Part shown: in pieces, positions 62,924 through 64,000 of the stretch | How positions within the stretch are numbered: position 1 is the stretch's first letter | Layout of the letters: the number at the start of each line of letters is the position of its first letter | Origin: Pseudoalteromonas viridis | GTDB lineage: Bacteria; Pseudomonadota; Gammaproteobacteria; Enterobacterales; Alteromonadaceae | Assembly (NCBI RefSeq): GCF_017742995.1 | Contig: NZ_CP072425.1 | Coordinates: 1,488,001-1,552,000, forward strand | DNA length: 64,000 bases | Direction of reading: 5' to 3' | Position numbers and translations under genes: made by a program | Notes under the pieces: model-generated | The model's input: the letters and a program-made list of their open reading frames with translations, nothing else | What the model was told of the DNA's origin: nothing | The model's database searches: none

Positions 62924-63685
62924 ATGCACAATAAACTCGTTGTGGCCGGAGCCGGCTGGCTGGGTATGCCGGTTGCTCAAGCGGCCGCGGCTCAGGGCTG
63001 GCAGGTACAGGCAACCCGGCGACAACCACATGATGATGAGCTATCCCGGCAGCTGGTGCATGACGGTAAAACGCTTGTCCATAATGTGTCGCTGCAACAG
63101 GCTTTTTGGCTTTGTGCCATGCCTCCGGGTGCCCGGCGGGAAGACAGTAATTACCTGGAGACGTTAGAAGCAACATTAGCGTTGGCCACCGAGTTACAGA
63201 TGAGCGGGTTTTTGCTGTGCTCCAGCACCGGCGTGTATGCCGATGCAGATGGACACTACACCGAGCAGGGGGCGCTGGCAGCAACCGATTCACGACGTCA
63301 GCGCATCTTGCAGCAGGCCGAGCAATTAGTGTTGTCCCATGGCGGTAAAGTGCTCAGGCTCGCGGGTTTGGTTGGGCCAGGACGGGAGCCGGGGCAGTTT
63401 ATTGCGGGTAAAGCACTGCGCAGCTCAGCGCAGGAGCGGGTTAACATGGTGCATCGTGATGATGTGGTTGCGGCCATTATGTGCGTCATGAGCCAGTGGC
63501 CTCAGGCCAGAGCCGTCTATAACATTTGTTCTCCGGCACATCCGCTTAAGCGGGATTACTATCAGGCGCATTGTGCCCAGGCCGGCACAACACCGCCGAG
63601 TTTTGCCAGCGACGACAGCAAGGCGCGGATCATTGATGGCTCAGCCATCGAAGCGCTTGGCTTTAGCTACCAACACGCCATCTGA
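62924..63685 (+). CDS. NAD(P)-dependent epimerase/dehydratase-like protein (YeeZ type)
   Basis: 253 residues of the extended short-chain dehydrogenase family. Rossmann start LVVAGAGWLGMPVAQAA, then FLLCSSTGVYADADGHYTE, with the active-site Ser/Thr and a Tyr in VYAD. VLRLAGLVGPGREPG and NMVHRDDVVAAI are typical of the YeeZ/SDR group. Substrate unknown. Start supported by AGGAAAATGAT upstream. Confidence 0.85.
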   Translation: MHNKLVVAGAGWLGMPVAQAAAAQGWQVQATRRQPHDDELSRQLVHDGKTLVHNVSLQQAFWLCAMPPGARREDSNYLETLEATLALATELQMSGFLLCSSTGVYADADGHYTEQGALAATDSRRQRILQQAEQLVLSHGGKVLRLAGLVGPGREPGQFIAGKALRSSAQERVNMVHRDDVVAAIMCVMSQWPQARAVYNICSPAHPLKRDYYQAHCAQAGTTPPSFASDDSKARIIDGSAIEALGFSYQHAI

Positions 63686-63691
63686 GGTCCG

Positions 63692-64000
63692 TTATTTTTT
63701 AAAGGTCAGGTGACCGCCCAGGCGATATTTGCTGCCCGGTGAGATCAGCCGGGCAAAGCTGACAATCCCCCCTTGCGACCAGGTTCTGCGGATCAATTGC
63801 AGACAGGGCTCCTCATGAAACATGTTCAACCACTGACAAATATCGGGACCGGGCATAATGGCCTCTACGGTATGGCGCGCCTCGGTCAGCGGGGCAATCT
63901 GGATCAGATATTCATGAGGGGTGATCCCGGTGAAGTCCTGCTGCAGATAATCCGGAGCCAGCTGTGGGTTTACAAAACGCTCTTCAACCTGCAAAGGTTG
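63692..64000 (-). CDS. hutC: GntR-family regulator, HutC-like (C-terminal part; 5' end beyond window)
   Basis: About 102 codons of the UTRA ligand-binding domain, open to the window edge. VEERFVNPQLAPDYLQQDF, ITPHEYLIQIAPLTEARHTVEA and EEPCLQLIRRTWSQG match the histidine-utilisation repressor HutC, which binds urocanate. The winged-helix part and the hut genes would lie to the right. Convergent with the epimerase gene, with a 6-bp gap. Confidence 0.85.
   Translation of the reverse strand, partial: QPLQVEERFVNPQLAPDYLQQDFTGITPHEYLIQIAPLTEARHTVEAIMPGPDICQWLNMFHEEPCLQLIRRTWSQGGIVSFARLISPGSKYRLGGHLTFKK

Overview
The window looks like the chromosome of a marine gammaproteobacterium of the Alteromonadales, most probably Pseudoalteromonas. 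That placement is an inference from gene content (glnA-ntrBC with NtrC boxes, typA, tmcA, uvrD, cheV, plsB, the S10 operon, hemN, several chemoreceptors) and from protein similarity as I recall it, not from a database search.

Positions 1-19.1 kb are core genome. On the minus strand lie ntrC (cut by the window edge), ntrB, a DUF4124 protein and glnA. The NtrC-type operators and a sigma-54 promoter needed for nitrogen control are visible. typA follows on the plus strand. Then come a CheW-like protein with an inserted CZB-like domain, an orphan periplasmic binding protein, tmcA and uvrD (three overlapping minus-strand genes), cheV, a potassium channel, an EVE protein, tesB and plsB.

Positions 19.3-24.5 kb hold the complete eleven-gene S10 ribosomal operon (rpsJ to rpsQ) with its promoter and structured leader. 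The spc operon (rplN onward), which normally follows in gammaproteobacteria, does not follow here. Instead there is a tandem array of roughly 193-bp units built from the 3' end of rpsQ and its terminator (24399-25126), a small orphan gene, a decayed secreted-protein pseudogene, one more isolated copy of the terminator, and a chemoreceptor gene with a doubtful start.

Positions 28.8-57.0 kb are the main accessory region: a 13-gene, single-strand hybrid NRPS-PKS biosynthetic cluster behind one good sigma-70-type promoter. In order it encodes an MFS exporter, a 2OG-Fe(II) oxygenase, a branched-chain aminotransferase, an MbtH-like protein, a type II thioesterase, NRPS C-A-T-C-A-T, PKS/NRPS KS-(dead AT)-T-T-C, a divergent SHMT-like PLP enzyme, NRPS C-A-T-TE with a cysteine-nucleophile TE, a MetA-like acyltransferase, a large protein read as pseudoA-AL-KR-T-E, an NTF2-like protein and an S41 protease lipoprotein. 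I infer that the AL-KR-T-E protein starts the chain with an alpha-keto acid (the aminotransferase could supply it) reduced to a hydroxy acid. The chain would pass through the two NRPS modules (A-domain codes resembling Ala/Gly and Phe types) and the KS protein, and be released by the Cys-TE, possibly as a strained ring. I do not recognise the product.

Positions 57.06-64 kb return to core or chemotaxis genes: hemN, two chemoreceptors (HBM and Cache types), a YeeZ-like dehydrogenase/epimerase and the 3' part of a HutC-like GntR regulator.
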